Shown piece by piece: positions 26,331-35,451 of a stretch of DNA of 64,000 bases (position 1 is its first letter; every line of letters starts with the position of its first letter). The stretch is from Leeuwenhoekiella nanhaiensis (GTDB taxonomy: Bacteria > Bacteroidota > Bacteroidia > Flavobacteriales > Flavobacteriaceae): contig NZ_KZ319291.1 in the NCBI RefSeq assembly GCF_002744755.1, positions 1 to 64,000 of the forward strand. Direction: 5' to 3'. Under the pieces are notes generated by a model. It was not told the DNA's origin. It saw only the letters and a list, made by a program, of their open reading frames with translations, and ran no database searches. The position numbers and the translations under genes were made by a program.

Positions 26331-26942
26331 CTACGTTGCGCCGGAAGCATTTGCTTTACCCCAATGCCATCTATTTGAATTATTCCTCTTGTCGGTGATA
26401 TAAATCTTTACTTGTTCATAAATGCTATCAAATAATTCAATCTCGTTTTTTAGCTCAGCTGTGATAAAAATATCTTCTAACCTGGCATTTCGGTCTTTTA
26501 GAACCGTATCTGTTTTATAAAGCGGAATAAAATTAAAGTATTTAGAATACGAAGGAGTTGCCTTTAAGTCTTTGTTGTAAGGAATAGATATCCCAGTCGT
26601 TTTATTTTTGATTTTTTGTTTAACCCATTTTGGATTGGCAATTTTATCTCCAATTGTCAACTCAATGAAACTATTCAGTGCAATAGATTGTCTTTTTTCA
26701 GACAGGCAATGCGTAAATAGTGATAATTCACTGTCCGAATGGTAAGAGAAAAACGCTGGACCAATGTTTACAATAAATAAATTTTTATTGATAAATCGTT
26801 GACCACTAGATTGCTGTGTTATTTTTAGAACTCTTTTTTGACACGAAAAAATAAGAGCTTGAACGAAATAAACTTCCAGCACGAACTTTTCAGAATGTAG
26901 CTGGTTTAAATCTGCAAGATGTATTTCAGGTTGACTTTCCAT
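26331..26942 (-). CDS. Hypothetical protein (203 residues), island ORFan
   Basis: An AT-rich gene with an ATG start and no signal peptide or membrane helix. I do not recognise any domain. The protein mixes beta-like segments (VLEVYFVQALIFSC, KNLFIVNIGPAFFSY) with a basic C-terminal third. It lies between the two copies of the palindromic island repeat, and its stop is 14 bp from copy B. Codon and base use differ from the flanking core genes, which suggests horizontal acquisition. It could be a toxin or defence-like effector, but nothing in the sequence shows this. Confidence 0.55.
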   Translation of the reverse strand: MESQPEIHLADLNQLHSEKFVLEVYFVQALIFSCQKRVLKITQQSSGQRFINKNLFIVNIGPAFFSYHSDSELSLFTHCLSEKRQSIALNSFIELTIGDKIANPKWVKQKIKNKTTGISIPYNKDLKATPSYSKYFNFIPLYKTDTVLKDRNARLEDIFITAELKNEIELFDSIYEQVKIYITDKRNNSNRWHWGKANASGAT

Positions 26943-27068
26943 TTAATGATCTTAGCCCTATAAATTAGTAATTACTTGAAGGTTATTCTAACTGTTTACC
27001 ACGCGATACAATTCCCTATATTCATTGGGACAGGCAGCGTGTTAACGTGAGATTAGTTTTTTTCGTTG

Positions 27069-27136
27069 CTCCTGCGCGATTGTATCGCGCAGAGGTTATT
27101 TTAGCTTACTATAAAATGATATAATCGTGCGGCAAC
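27069..27136. repeat. Palindromic island repeat, copy A
   Basis: The same ~67-bp element as at 26251-26317, with the hairpin GCGCGATTGTATCGCGC at 27074-27090. An extra half-copy on the opposite strand (CGCGATACAAT, 27002-27012) can pair with the hairpin arm. It lies just downstream, in transcription terms, of the 559-residue ORF. Confidence 0.85.
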
Positions 27137-27167
27137 CGGGGCTTAACGCTCACGGCCGCCTACTCGA

Positions 27168-27181
27168 TTGTGCGTAGTAAT
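27168..27181. repeat. Left inverted repeat of the 559-codon cassette
   Basis: TTGTGCGTAGTAAT abuts the stop codon of the ORF at 27182-28861 and is an inverted copy (13 of 14 bases) of the repeat at 28864-28877. The match extends outward to TACT after a 1-nt gap. Confidence 0.75.
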
Positions 27182-28861
27182 TTATTTTTTATAGATAAAC
27201 ATCAGTCCCAGAGGTGACTTTTTCAAATTCTGTCTTTCTCTGTCCGTTTCCTTCATTTTTTCCACGGTTTTAGGTAAATCCTTAATTTTTGGTGCGTCCA
27301 TTATTTGATTCAAGGCGACTGTTGAAAGTCCATATAATGGTGTACCTAAGCAAGCAGAAGCTATTTCAACTGAACCCATTACCAACCACGAGCCAAAGTC
27401 TTTTCCAGCGATTTTCCATTTTTTGCTGACGAGTTTTTTTATGTTTTCTTGATGTTGATTAAAAGCGAAATTCAAGTTATTAAAAACTTTGTGTGATGTA
27501 CTCGTAAAATCAAGTTCATTAGCCATAACCAATTCGTCTATTCCTTTCGATAGAATTTCTCGAATTTCATTAATTGCCCCAGCTTTTCTTAATTCTATTA
27601 ATCCAGTTGGTGGTATTTTACCAATCCATTGAAGTTTTGTATTGTCCAGACCGTTTAAACCTTTTACAATGTGCATTTTTTGATAATCCTTATCAGGATA
27701 AGTTCTTTCAGAGTCATATTCCAGTTTCCATTTGAAATATTCCCAAGAAGTCGGTGCGTCAATAAGTGGGAAACCTCCAACTTTTGTTGCTTTTGCAAGT
27801 AATTCGTTGCAAACACTCATTCTACCCAAACCCATCATAGAAACTATGATTCCAGGATTGTTTGTCTGCATTGCTCTCATTGATTCTCCTTCAGTTTGAT
27901 TTTTTATCTGAATTTCAAGGGGTTCTTTAAATTCAGTGTCAAAGAGAACACGTTTTGGGTCTTTGATTTCTTTGGAAACTTTTTCTACAGTATCTAATTC
28001 TTTGCCAAATTCAAGAAGCTCATCAATACTTTGGAACTCTCTACCAAAAATCTTTTTTGCGTGATATAAAGCATCTTTTTCTCCAAGTTTTTGAATTTCT
28101 TCGAAAGCAAATTCATCCATCATTTCTTTGTCCGGAAGAATTGCTACAATTGGGTTTTCAAATTCTGCGAGTGCAAGTTCTTTGTATTGTAGAATGTTTA
28201 AAGCGTGTTTTAATAGGAAATAAACTCTTTGATTTTTATCCCATATTTTAAACATATGCCTTGACCTAATAAAAGGACAAGGAAGTATTATTGTATCTGT
28301 ATAGATTCCACATTTTGAGGCAATATTCTCATTATTTGCAGGAAATAAATCTCCTCCAAAAACTGCTTTAATTGAATCATTGTCGTCTTCTAAATGTATG
28401 TAGCCTGATTCGGCTGTCAGTTCCCAAAATTCTTCAAGGTCTTTAAGTAAAGATTCAATTGGTTCATTCAAGTAATCTATGTCGTGTTTCCCATAAGCAA
28501 TTACTTGAGCAAGTTGATGCGGACTAGCATTTGCTTCTATCATCATTTGATAGAAATGATTAAAGTTACCCTCAATCCTATTGAAATAGCCTTCTTGAAT
28601 TTGGCGTAATGAAATGGCGCTTTTCATCTTTTCTCGATGGTCCATATTTTCCGCCATAAGCGCCATAGAGCGAACAAATCCATCAATCGTATCTAAATCT
28701 GGTTCTCCGTTTTTATCAAACCTAGCTTTTAGCAAGCTTGCCTCAACTTTTTCTCTTAAATGTTCTGCAATATGAATTTTGCCCTCTTTGAGCTTATCTC
28801 TAAGAATCAGAACTCTCCTCTTGACTCTTTCTTCGTATTCTTTTTCTTCTTTAGATTTCAT
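27182..28861 (-). CDS. Hypothetical protein (559 residues), IR-bounded ORFan
   Basis: A large AT-rich gene that I cannot assign to a family. The N-terminal ~110 residues are charged and helical (KSKEEKEYEERVKRRVLILRDKL). The middle mixes acidic helices with a hydrophobic segment (TIILPCPFIRSRHMFKIW). Near the C-terminus a hydrophobic stretch, SWLVMGSVEIASACLGTPL, might associate with a membrane, and the tail is basic. There is no signal peptide, Walker motif, HTH or nuclease motif that I can see. The ORF is enclosed almost exactly by 14-bp inverted repeats, leaving no room for its own upstream promoter inside them. It could be a defence or conflict gene on a small mobile cassette, but this is inference. 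Confidence 0.6.
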   Translation of the reverse strand: MKSKEEKEYEERVKRRVLILRDKLKEGKIHIAEHLREKVEASLLKARFDKNGEPDLDTIDGFVRSMALMAENMDHREKMKSAISLRQIQEGYFNRIEGNFNHFYQMMIEANASPHQLAQVIAYGKHDIDYLNEPIESLLKDLEEFWELTAESGYIHLEDDNDSIKAVFGGDLFPANNENIASKCGIYTDTIILPCPFIRSRHMFKIWDKNQRVYFLLKHALNILQYKELALAEFENPIVAILPDKEMMDEFAFEEIQKLGEKDALYHAKKIFGREFQSIDELLEFGKELDTVEKVSKEIKDPKRVLFDTEFKEPLEIQIKNQTEGESMRAMQTNNPGIIVSMMGLGRMSVCNELLAKATKVGGFPLIDAPTSWEYFKWKLEYDSERTYPDKDYQKMHIVKGLNGLDNTKLQWIGKIPPTGLIELRKAGAINEIREILSKGIDELVMANELDFTSTSHKVFNNLNFAFNQHQENIKKLVSKKWKIAGKDFGSWLVMGSVEIASACLGTPLYGLSTVALNQIMDAPKIKDLPKTVEKMKETDRERQNLKKSPLGLMFIYKK

Positions 28862-28863
28862 TC

Positions 28864-28877
28864 ATTATTACGCACAA
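28864..28877. repeat. Right inverted repeat of the 559-codon cassette
   Basis: ATTATTACGCACAA lies 2 bp upstream of the ATG of the 559-residue ORF and is the inverted partner of 27168-27181 (13/14). Confidence 0.75.
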
Positions 28878-29022
28878 CTAGTATTAACATCAAAAAAAAT
28901 TGCGGATATCTCATCTCTTAAACGGTTTTCCAAAATTTTTACTTTCATAAAACTAGCCATTTTAATATCTCAAAATTCACTGAATCAAGGTTTTCAGGAG
29001 AAACTTATCAACGTAATTGTTA

Positions 29023-29055
29023 ATAAAAAAGCGACACCTATTAAGGTGCCGCTTT
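29023..29055 (-). terminator. Rho-independent terminator of clpB
   Basis: Read on the minus strand, the stem AGCGGCACC / GGTGTCGCT (one G-U pair) is followed by a run of Ts, 23 bp after the clpB stop. Confidence 0.85.
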
Positions 29056-29077
29056 CAGTTTATAGGTACAATGCTCT

Positions 29078-31681
29078 TCAGTCGTTGCTCACCAGATCGT
29101 TTTGATTGCGAAACACGAGTTCGTCATCAAAGGCATCGAGTAAGATGATGCTGTCTGTGGTCACTTTACCGCTCAAAATTTCTTTAGAAAGCTGGTTAAG
29201 CACTTCTTTTTGAATGGTACGTTTTACCGGCCGTGCGCCAAACTCAGGCTGAAAACCGCGGTCTGCCAGGTACGCGATGGCATCGGTTGTGGCATCAAGC
29301 GTAATGCCCTGTTTGGCCAGCATACGGGTCACGCCTTTAAGCTGCAGGCTTACGACCTTCTCGATATCTTTTCGCGTAAGCGGGGCAAACATCACAATAT
29401 CGTCTATACGGTTGATGAATTCGGGCCGTATGGTTTGTTTCAGCATACCCAGTACTTCGGTTTTTGCGCCTTCCATCGCGGTCTCAGGATCTTTGATGGT
29501 TTCAAATTTCTCCTGTATGATATGACTGCCCATATTTGAGGTCATAATGATGATGGTATTCTTAAAGTCAGCCAAGCGGCCTTTGTTATCTGTAAGTCGG
29601 CCTTCATCAAGCACCTGTAACAGGATATTAAAGGTGTCCGGATGTGCTTTTTCAATCTCATCAAGCAAAATAACGCTGTAAGGCTTGCGGCGTACGGCTT
29701 CGGTAAGCTGACCGCCCTCGTCGTAACCCACATATCCCGGAGGCGCACCTACAAGACGGCTCACGCTGTGACGCTCCTGATACTCACTCATATCAATACG
29801 GGTGATGTTGTTTTCGTCGTCAAACAGGTATTCGGCCAGAGCTTTAGCGAGTTCGGTTTTACCCACCCCGGTTGTACCTAAGAACAGGAACGAACCAATA
29901 GGCCGTTTCTGATCCTGCAAGCCGGCGCGGCTGCGGCGTACCGCATCACTCACCGCGATAATGGCTTCCTGCTGGCCTACCACACGTTTGTGCAGGTCGG
30001 TCTCTAGGTGCAGCAATTTCTCGCGCTCGCTTTGCAGCATTTTGGTTACGGGGATACCCGTCCACTTGGCTACCACTTCGGCGATGTCTTCGCTGGTCAC
30101 TTCTTCTTTAATCAGGCTGTTATCGCCCTGATTGGCTAGTTGCTGCTGCAATTTTTCAAGCTCTTCCTGAGCCTGTTTGATCTTTCCATAGCGCAACTCA
30201 GCTACCAGACCGTAATTGCCTTCGCGTTCGGCACGCTCGGCTTCGAGCTTAAAGTTTTCGATATCCTGCTTGGCATTCTGAATGTTGTCAACCACTTCTT
30301 TTTCGCTCTTCCACTTGGCGTTGATCTCGTTGCGCTCTTCTTTCAAATTGGCCAAATCAGCGTGCAAAGACTTGAGTTTAGTCTCGTCTTTTTCGCGCTT
30401 AATGGCTTCAATCTCAATCTCCAATTGCATAATCTTACGATCAAGCACGTCGAGTTCTTCGGGCTTGGAGTTGATTTCCATACGCATTTTAGAAGCCGCC
30501 TCGTCCATCAGGTCAATCGCCTTGTCGGGTAAAAAGCGGTTGGTGATGTAGCGCTGCGAAAGCTCTACAGCAGCGATGATCGCGTTGTCTTTAATACGCA
30601 CCTTGTGATGGGTCTCATACTTTTCTTTGATCCCGCGTAAGATGGAAATCGCAGATTCGGTATCCGGCTCAAAAACGCTCACTTTCTGGAAACGTCGCTC
30701 CAAAGCCTTATCCTGCTCAAAGTACTTTTGATATTCATCTAGCGTAGTGGCACCAATGGCGCGTAACTCCCCGCGGGCTAGTGCAGGCTTGAGGATGTTT
30801 GCGGCATCCATCGCGCCCTGACCGCCACCGGCACCCACAAGGGTGTGAATCTCGTCTATAAAGAGAACGATATCGCCGGCTGCTGTGGTTACTTCCTTGA
30901 TCACCGCTTTAAGGCGCTCTTCAAACTCCCCTTTGTACTTGGCACCTGCAATCAACGCGCCCATATCAAGCGCCCAGATTTGCTTTTCCTGAAGGTTTTC
31001 GGGCACGTCGCCGTCTATAATACGGTGTGCGAGACCTTCGGCAATCGCGGTTTTACCGGTACCGGGTTCACCCACAAGAATCGGGTTATTTTTGGTACGT
31101 CGCGATAAAATCTGCAAAATGCGGCGAATCTCCTCATCACGACCTATCACCGGATCAAGCTTGCCATCGCGGGCCAGCTGATTCAGATTTTTGGCGTATT
31201 TGCTAAGCGAATTATAGGTTTCTTCAGCACTTTGTGAAGTCACGCGGTCGCCTTTACGCAATTCTTCAATAGCCGCTTTCAGGTGTTTCTCGGTAACGCC
31301 TTGATCTTTTAAAATCTGCGCGATCTTGCTGCTCGATTTAAAGATGGCTAAAAAGAGATGCTCTAATGAAACATACTCATCATTCATCTTTTTGGCGATG
31401 TTACCGGCTTCGGTCACCGTTTTACCGGCTTCGCGAGACAACATAATATCGCCGCCGCTTACCTTGGGAAAGCTGGTAAGCGTGCTTTCTAAAATCTGCT
31501 TCAGCAGATTGACATTCACATCCAGTTTCTGTAATAGAAAAGGCGTAACGTTCTCATCAACCTCAAGAATGGCTTTAAAAATATGCTCATTCTCTATTTG
31601 CTGATGGCCATACCCCTGAGCAAGCGCCTGGGCCTGCTGTATGGCTTCCTGTGATTTTATAGTGAAATTATTAAAGTTCAT
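29078..31681 (-). CDS. clpB: ATP-dependent disaggregase ClpB
   Basis: At 867 residues it is full-length ClpB. It has the double Clp N domain (1-145), an NBD1 Walker A GEPGTGKT near residue 207, the ClpB-specific coiled-coil middle domain (about 405-525), an NBD2 Walker A GTTGVGKT near 607, and the C-terminal small domain. It works with DnaK to dissolve protein aggregates in the cytoplasm and is normally heat-shock induced. It is divergent from ytxJ across 230 bp. No CIRCE or other operator was recognised upstream. Confidence 0.98.
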   Translation of the reverse strand: MNFNNFTIKSQEAIQQAQALAQGYGHQQIENEHIFKAILEVDENVTPFLLQKLDVNVNLLKQILESTLTSFPKVSGGDIMLSREAGKTVTEAGNIAKKMNDEYVSLEHLFLAIFKSSSKIAQILKDQGVTEKHLKAAIEELRKGDRVTSQSAEETYNSLSKYAKNLNQLARDGKLDPVIGRDEEIRRILQILSRRTKNNPILVGEPGTGKTAIAEGLAHRIIDGDVPENLQEKQIWALDMGALIAGAKYKGEFEERLKAVIKEVTTAAGDIVLFIDEIHTLVGAGGGQGAMDAANILKPALARGELRAIGATTLDEYQKYFEQDKALERRFQKVSVFEPDTESAISILRGIKEKYETHHKVRIKDNAIIAAVELSQRYITNRFLPDKAIDLMDEAASKMRMEINSKPEELDVLDRKIMQLEIEIEAIKREKDETKLKSLHADLANLKEERNEINAKWKSEKEVVDNIQNAKQDIENFKLEAERAEREGNYGLVAELRYGKIKQAQEELEKLQQQLANQGDNSLIKEEVTSEDIAEVVAKWTGIPVTKMLQSEREKLLHLETDLHKRVVGQQEAIIAVSDAVRRSRAGLQDQKRPIGSFLFLGTTGVGKTELAKALAEYLFDDENNITRIDMSEYQERHSVSRLVGAPPGYVGYDEGGQLTEAVRRKPYSVILLDEIEKAHPDTFNILLQVLDEGRLTDNKGRLADFKNTIIIMTSNMGSHIIQEKFETIKDPETAMEGAKTEVLGMLKQTIRPEFINRIDDIVMFAPLTRKDIEKVVSLQLKGVTRMLAKQGITLDATTDAIAYLADRGFQPEFGARPVKRTIQKEVLNQLSKEILSGKVTTDSIILLDAFDDELVFRNQNDLVSND

Positions 31682-31911
31682 CGTATTTCTGTTTTTCCCT
31701 GTTCGGGATTGATTTCAGTTGTTTGAGTATGCTTTGGCAACTACTATACCAGTAAAAATAACCGACTTTTCGGCAGTTAAACCACGCTATTAAACTGTCT
31801 TTTCGTCAGGTTAACCTTGGGATTCCCTTAGTAGAATAGCCCGCAATCTTTCCTTAAATTTACGCCGTCCTGAACACAGCAGGCGTTAAATGAATTTTAA
31901 AAAGAACGGAA

Positions 31912-32304
31912 ATGGGATTTTTTGACAAGTTTAAAAGTGCACGCGATGTGGCCAAAGAAGAAATAAAAGAGATGAAGTGGATTCCCTTAGAGCGTATGAA
32001 CCAGCTCGATGAGATTGTGGAAATTTCAAAGGCAGTTCCCGTGGTGATTTTTAAACACAGTACCACCTGCGGGATCAGCCGTATGGCTTTGCGGGGATTT
32101 GAAAAGAATTACGATTACGATAAAAAACAGCTCGAACCGTATTTTCTGGATTTGAAACAATACCGCGAGATTAGCAATGCGATCGCCGACCGTTTTAACG
32201 TGCAGCACGAAAGTCCGCAATTGCTCCTGGTAAAAAACGGAACCGTGACCTATCACACTTCACATTCAGGCATTGATGCCGGGATTTTGAGCGAAAAGAT
32301 TTAA
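31912..32304 (+). CDS. ytxJ: Bacillithiol system redox-active protein YtxJ
   Basis: A 130-residue thioredoxin-fold monothiol protein with the family motif KHSTTCGISRMAL. Cys53 is the only cysteine, as expected for a bacilliredoxin-like protein that exchanges with bacillithiol. This implies bacillithiol is used as the low-molecular-weight thiol, as known for many Bacteroidota. It is cytoplasmic. Its own terminator follows 25 bp downstream. A possible -7 element TAAATTTA (31855-31862) lies 50 bp upstream. Confidence 0.9.
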   Translation: MGFFDKFKSARDVAKEEIKEMKWIPLERMNQLDEIVEISKAVPVVIFKHSTTCGISRMALRGFEKNYDYDKKQLEPYFLDLKQYREISNAIADRFNVQHESPQLLLVKNGTVTYHTSHSGIDAGILSEKI

Positions 32305-32328
32305 GGATAGTAACATGACTAAAATGAA

Positions 32329-32358
32329 AAAAGGCCGAAGTGAAAACTTCGGCCTTTT
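32329..32358. terminator. Bidirectional terminator between ytxJ and the OMP gene
   Basis: A perfect stem, AAAAGGCCGAAG with CTTCGGCCTTTT, around a TGAAAA loop. It is A-rich on the left and T-rich on the right, between two convergent genes. The remaining ~160 bp of the gap are AT-rich and empty. Confidence 0.85.
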
Positions 32359-32522
32359 ATGTTGATTGTTTTTTGAGAGATGTTTAAAAAAAGGCTAATT
32401 CAAATAAACAAACCGTAGAAAAAGACAATCTTTAAAATCGATTATGTAAATCGTTAAAACAAATTTAAGAAAAATTATTTATTAAATGTAAACTTTACAT
32501 TAAAAATCTGTTAGGTTTTGTG

Positions 32523-34970
32523 TTAAAACATTCCGCCTCCAGATGCCTCATTATCATCACGTTGCTTACGACGCTTCGCGCGGTACTTGCTATCCCCAAA
32601 ACGGTAGTTGAAACCGGCGTAAATGGTGTTGCTTTCCCAGTTAAACTGTCCCTGAATCAAATACGGACTGCTACCGGTAAAGCGGGCTTTCATCGTATTG
32701 AAAATGTCGTTGTAGTTTAAACTAATAGTTCCCTTGCCTTCCCAGATGGAGTAGCGCGCGCCAATATTGGTCATAAACATGGATTTATTTCTAAACTGAA
32801 TCCCTGCCTGCGGCCCGCGGAACATCGCAAAAGCGGTAAACGTAAGCTGCTTGGTCGCGTTAAAATTGTTGATCACCCGGGCGTTATACACCGTGTTTTC
32901 GACCTCTTCAGAAGTCTGAATGATATCTGCTGCCGTAGGGTTTTCAATATTGGGGTCCAGCATTTCGGTGATTCCCGTCTGAGTCTGGTTAAACAGGTCA
33001 TAACTCGCGTTGATGCTCCACCAGTCAAAAGCTTTAAAGTTGCTGCTCAGTTCAAAACCGTAAGCGGTGGTCGAGTCAAAGTTGTCCTGGGTAAGCACCA
33101 TACGGTCCAGATTAAAACGGTCAACATAAACCGCCTGGTTGATCTGGTCTTCAATGATGCGGTAGAAGACACCGGCAGTAAAGCTTCCTTTTTCAAAGCT
33201 TCGGGTGTAGTTGGCCTCCAGCGAATTGGTAAACTGCGGCAGCAGATTCACGTTTCCGTATTCGGTAACTAGAGGCGAACTCCACTCACGAATAGGATTT
33301 ACCTGCCCTACACCGGGGCGGTCAATACGGCGGCTGTAGCTTAGCTGATACTGGTTTTTTTCCGAAGGATTAAAAGTCACGTAGGCTGAGGGATAGACTT
33401 CAAAATAATCATTGGTAAAGGCACGAACGCTATTGGTATCGGCTTCCACATTTACCTGCTCAGCACGTAAACCCGCCTGGTACGACCATTTTTCGTAATT
33501 CTTACCGTAGGTCACATAAGCTGAATAAATGTTTCGGTTGTAGTCAAAATGCGTACTTGGAGTAGGCACGAGGTTTCCTTCGGCATTAAAAGACTGGCCG
33601 GTGCTGCTGTAGCCAATATCGGTATTAAACAAAATCGCCTGCGCACCTAGTTCAAGTTTTTCGCTTTCGCTTAACGGATTCACATAATCCAGATTTAGCG
33701 TGGTGCGGTTGCGTTTGGTATCTACAAAATCTTCGTAATCAGAAAGCGGAGTGGTTCCCGTAAAGTCAAAAAAGGTGTCTTCTTCTGCGTCAAAGGTGTT
33801 GTAATCGGCTTCAAACTCGATGTTGTGGCCTTCTTTTTCAAAGTCAAGCTTGTAGTCAAAATTGTACTGCTGCGAGTAATTGTCCATATCTGCGCCAAAA
33901 TCCTGCATCAGATTACGGCTCATATCATCGGCATACACAATGTCAATATTCCCACCGGGCTCGCCTTTAAAGCTGTTTTGTGAGGTAAAGACACTAATGG
34001 TGTTTTTCTCATTCAAATACACATCAAGACCCACCTTAAGCAGGTGTGATTTGCGGTCGTTAAGCATATCAAAAAACTGGGTTGAGTTATCGCCTTCGCG
34101 AAAAATAGTCCCGTAATTGGCATTCTTGGCGATGGTATTGCTGTAATTGGAATACAGATTAAATTTTCCGTTGCGGTAGTTAAGGTTTAAACCGCTGTTA
34201 AACTGGGCGTTTTTCTCATACGAAAGGCCGGCGCTCACGTCGCCGTTAAAGCCCACATTCGCGTTTTTGTGCAGTACGATGTTGATGATTCCGCTCATTC
34301 CATCGGGGTTGTACTTGGCCGAAGGATTGGTAATCAGTTCAATTTTTTTGATGGAGTTAGACGGAAGTTGTTTGAGCAACTGGTCTGGCGCGATGTTAGA
34401 CAATTTGCCGTCTACCATCACCTGCACGTTGCTGTTACCGCGCAGGGTAAGCGCTCCTGATTGCTGATCAAGACTCACCGAAGGGATGTTGTTCATGATA
34501 TCTGCAGCAGTCGCGCCCGCCGTGGTCAGGTCTTTACCAATATTGATGACCTTTCGGTCAATTTTCTGCTCAATGGTAGTGCGCTCGGCAACCACATTAA
34601 CCGCATCCAGTTCGGCGGCTACAGCGTCCATATTGATTTTCCCGTAATCGGTCTCGCGGTGATCGCGGTCTACCACCAGGTCGCGGGTGACCGGCTCATA
34701 ACCTATAAACTGAACTTTCAAGGTATAGGCGCCTTCCGGAATTTTTTTGATTTCAAAAACACCGTCGTCATTGGTGATACCACCGGTAAGGGTTTCGCCG
34801 GTGCTGGTCATAATAACTACGGTGGCGTAGGGGATGGGCTGGTTGAGTTGCGTATCCATCACCACGCCGGAAACCGAGCCGGTTACGACTTCGGGGGCTT
34901 TGGGTTGGGCAAATGCCGCAAAACTGAATAATACAAATAGTAGGCTAAGCAGCCTGTGGTTAGATTTCAT
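32523..34970 (-). CDS. Outer membrane beta-barrel (TonB-receptor-like) protein with CarboxypepD_reg-like domain
   Basis: The ATG at 34970 gives a signal peptide (MKSNHRLLSLLFVLFSFAAFAQ); an in-frame extension of 21 codons upstream lacks signal character. A carboxypeptidase-regulatory-like beta-sandwich (about 30-110) is followed by a plug-like region (about 120-220, with TAADIMNNIPSVSLD) and a long OMP barrel of the PF14905 type, ending in a basic RAKRRKQRDDNEASGGGMF tail common in this family. No SusD partner is adjacent, so a polysaccharide-uptake role is not supported; the ligand is unknown. Confidence 0.88.
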   Translation of the reverse strand: MKSNHRLLSLLFVLFSFAAFAQPKAPEVVTGSVSGVVMDTQLNQPIPYATVVIMTSTGETLTGGITNDDGVFEIKKIPEGAYTLKVQFIGYEPVTRDLVVDRDHRETDYGKINMDAVAAELDAVNVVAERTTIEQKIDRKVINIGKDLTTAGATAADIMNNIPSVSLDQQSGALTLRGNSNVQVMVDGKLSNIAPDQLLKQLPSNSIKKIELITNPSAKYNPDGMSGIINIVLHKNANVGFNGDVSAGLSYEKNAQFNSGLNLNYRNGKFNLYSNYSNTIAKNANYGTIFREGDNSTQFFDMLNDRKSHLLKVGLDVYLNEKNTISVFTSQNSFKGEPGGNIDIVYADDMSRNLMQDFGADMDNYSQQYNFDYKLDFEKEGHNIEFEADYNTFDAEEDTFFDFTGTTPLSDYEDFVDTKRNRTTLNLDYVNPLSESEKLELGAQAILFNTDIGYSSTGQSFNAEGNLVPTPSTHFDYNRNIYSAYVTYGKNYEKWSYQAGLRAEQVNVEADTNSVRAFTNDYFEVYPSAYVTFNPSEKNQYQLSYSRRIDRPGVGQVNPIREWSSPLVTEYGNVNLLPQFTNSLEANYTRSFEKGSFTAGVFYRIIEDQINQAVYVDRFNLDRMVLTQDNFDSTTAYGFELSSNFKAFDWWSINASYDLFNQTQTGITEMLDPNIENPTAADIIQTSEEVENTVYNARVINNFNATKQLTFTAFAMFRGPQAGIQFRNKSMFMTNIGARYSIWEGKGTISLNYNDIFNTMKARFTGSSPYLIQGQFNWESNTIYAGFNYRFGDSKYRAKRRKQRDDNEASGGGMF

Positions 34971-35451
34971 AACTGTTTGATTTTTGATTGATGTTAAAAC
35001 ATAATACTTTGTATTGCATAATAGCTGAAACAAAGTACCCCGTGATTAGCGGTTTATTAAAAGACGTTCGTGTTAGATTTTTGTTACAGTAAAAACTACA
35101 TTTATTTTGGTAATCTAAATTTTCAACCCCATAGGTCTCTGAAATTTAATGGTTTACAGGGTTTTGAAAAAAGCAGCGCTGAGTAACTAAGCCTATTGTT
35201 TTAAAAATAAAAACCCGGGACCGCTAAATCCCGGGTTTTCAAGCTTGAACGCTAGAAATTAACACTAACCATCAAAACTAATTTATAAACAATTCAAACT
35301 TGGAAGTCGACTTCTATTTTATAGACTGACCAACTCTGGCATTGTTACAGCTACCGGAATCATTTAACGCGTTTTTATGATGGTATAAGGCTTCTGTGCG
35401 TGTATTTACACCTAACTTGAAATCCTGAAAAACTGCTAAAGAACACCCCTT
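34971..35451. other. Divergent intergenic region, 481 bp
   Basis: It lies between the OMP gene (leftward) and the CoA-binding gene (rightward). Near 35033-35041 a minus-strand TACTTTG resembles a -7 element and could drive the OMP gene. At 35210-35239 there is a terminator-like hairpin reading leftward although no leftward gene ends there. At 35273-35280 an exact minus-strand TATnTTTG-class match (TAGTTTTG) is present. The rest shows no ORF that I trust. Confidence 0.5.
35210..35239 (-). terminator. Orphan terminator-like hairpin
   Basis: Perfect 11-bp arms (AAAACCCGGGA / TCCCGGGTTTT) with an 8-nt loop. On the minus strand the stem is followed by TTTTTATTTTT. No annotated minus-strand gene ends here, so it may close a short untranslated RNA from the 35240-35450 interval. 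Confidence 0.6.

Noticed and set aside
27137-27181. Integron attC site downstream of the 559-residue ORF
   Set aside because: On the minus strand GTTAAGC (27141-27147) fits GTTRRRY, but the second copy has GTTAGCT, which does not fit, paired core sites are not clear, and no integrase is seen. Kept only as an analogy.
30140-30532. 130-codon plus-strand frame opposite clpB
   Set aside because: It is a shadow of the ClpB coiled-coil region, giving an artificial Phe/Leu-rich protein.
34461-34931. 156-codon plus-strand frame opposite the outer membrane protein
   Set aside because: Antisense to the conserved CarboxypepD_reg and plug regions; no support.
34970-35033. SusC/SusD polysaccharide utilisation pair
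   Set aside because: The barrel protein is of the PF14905-like type and no SusD-like lipoprotein lies next to it.
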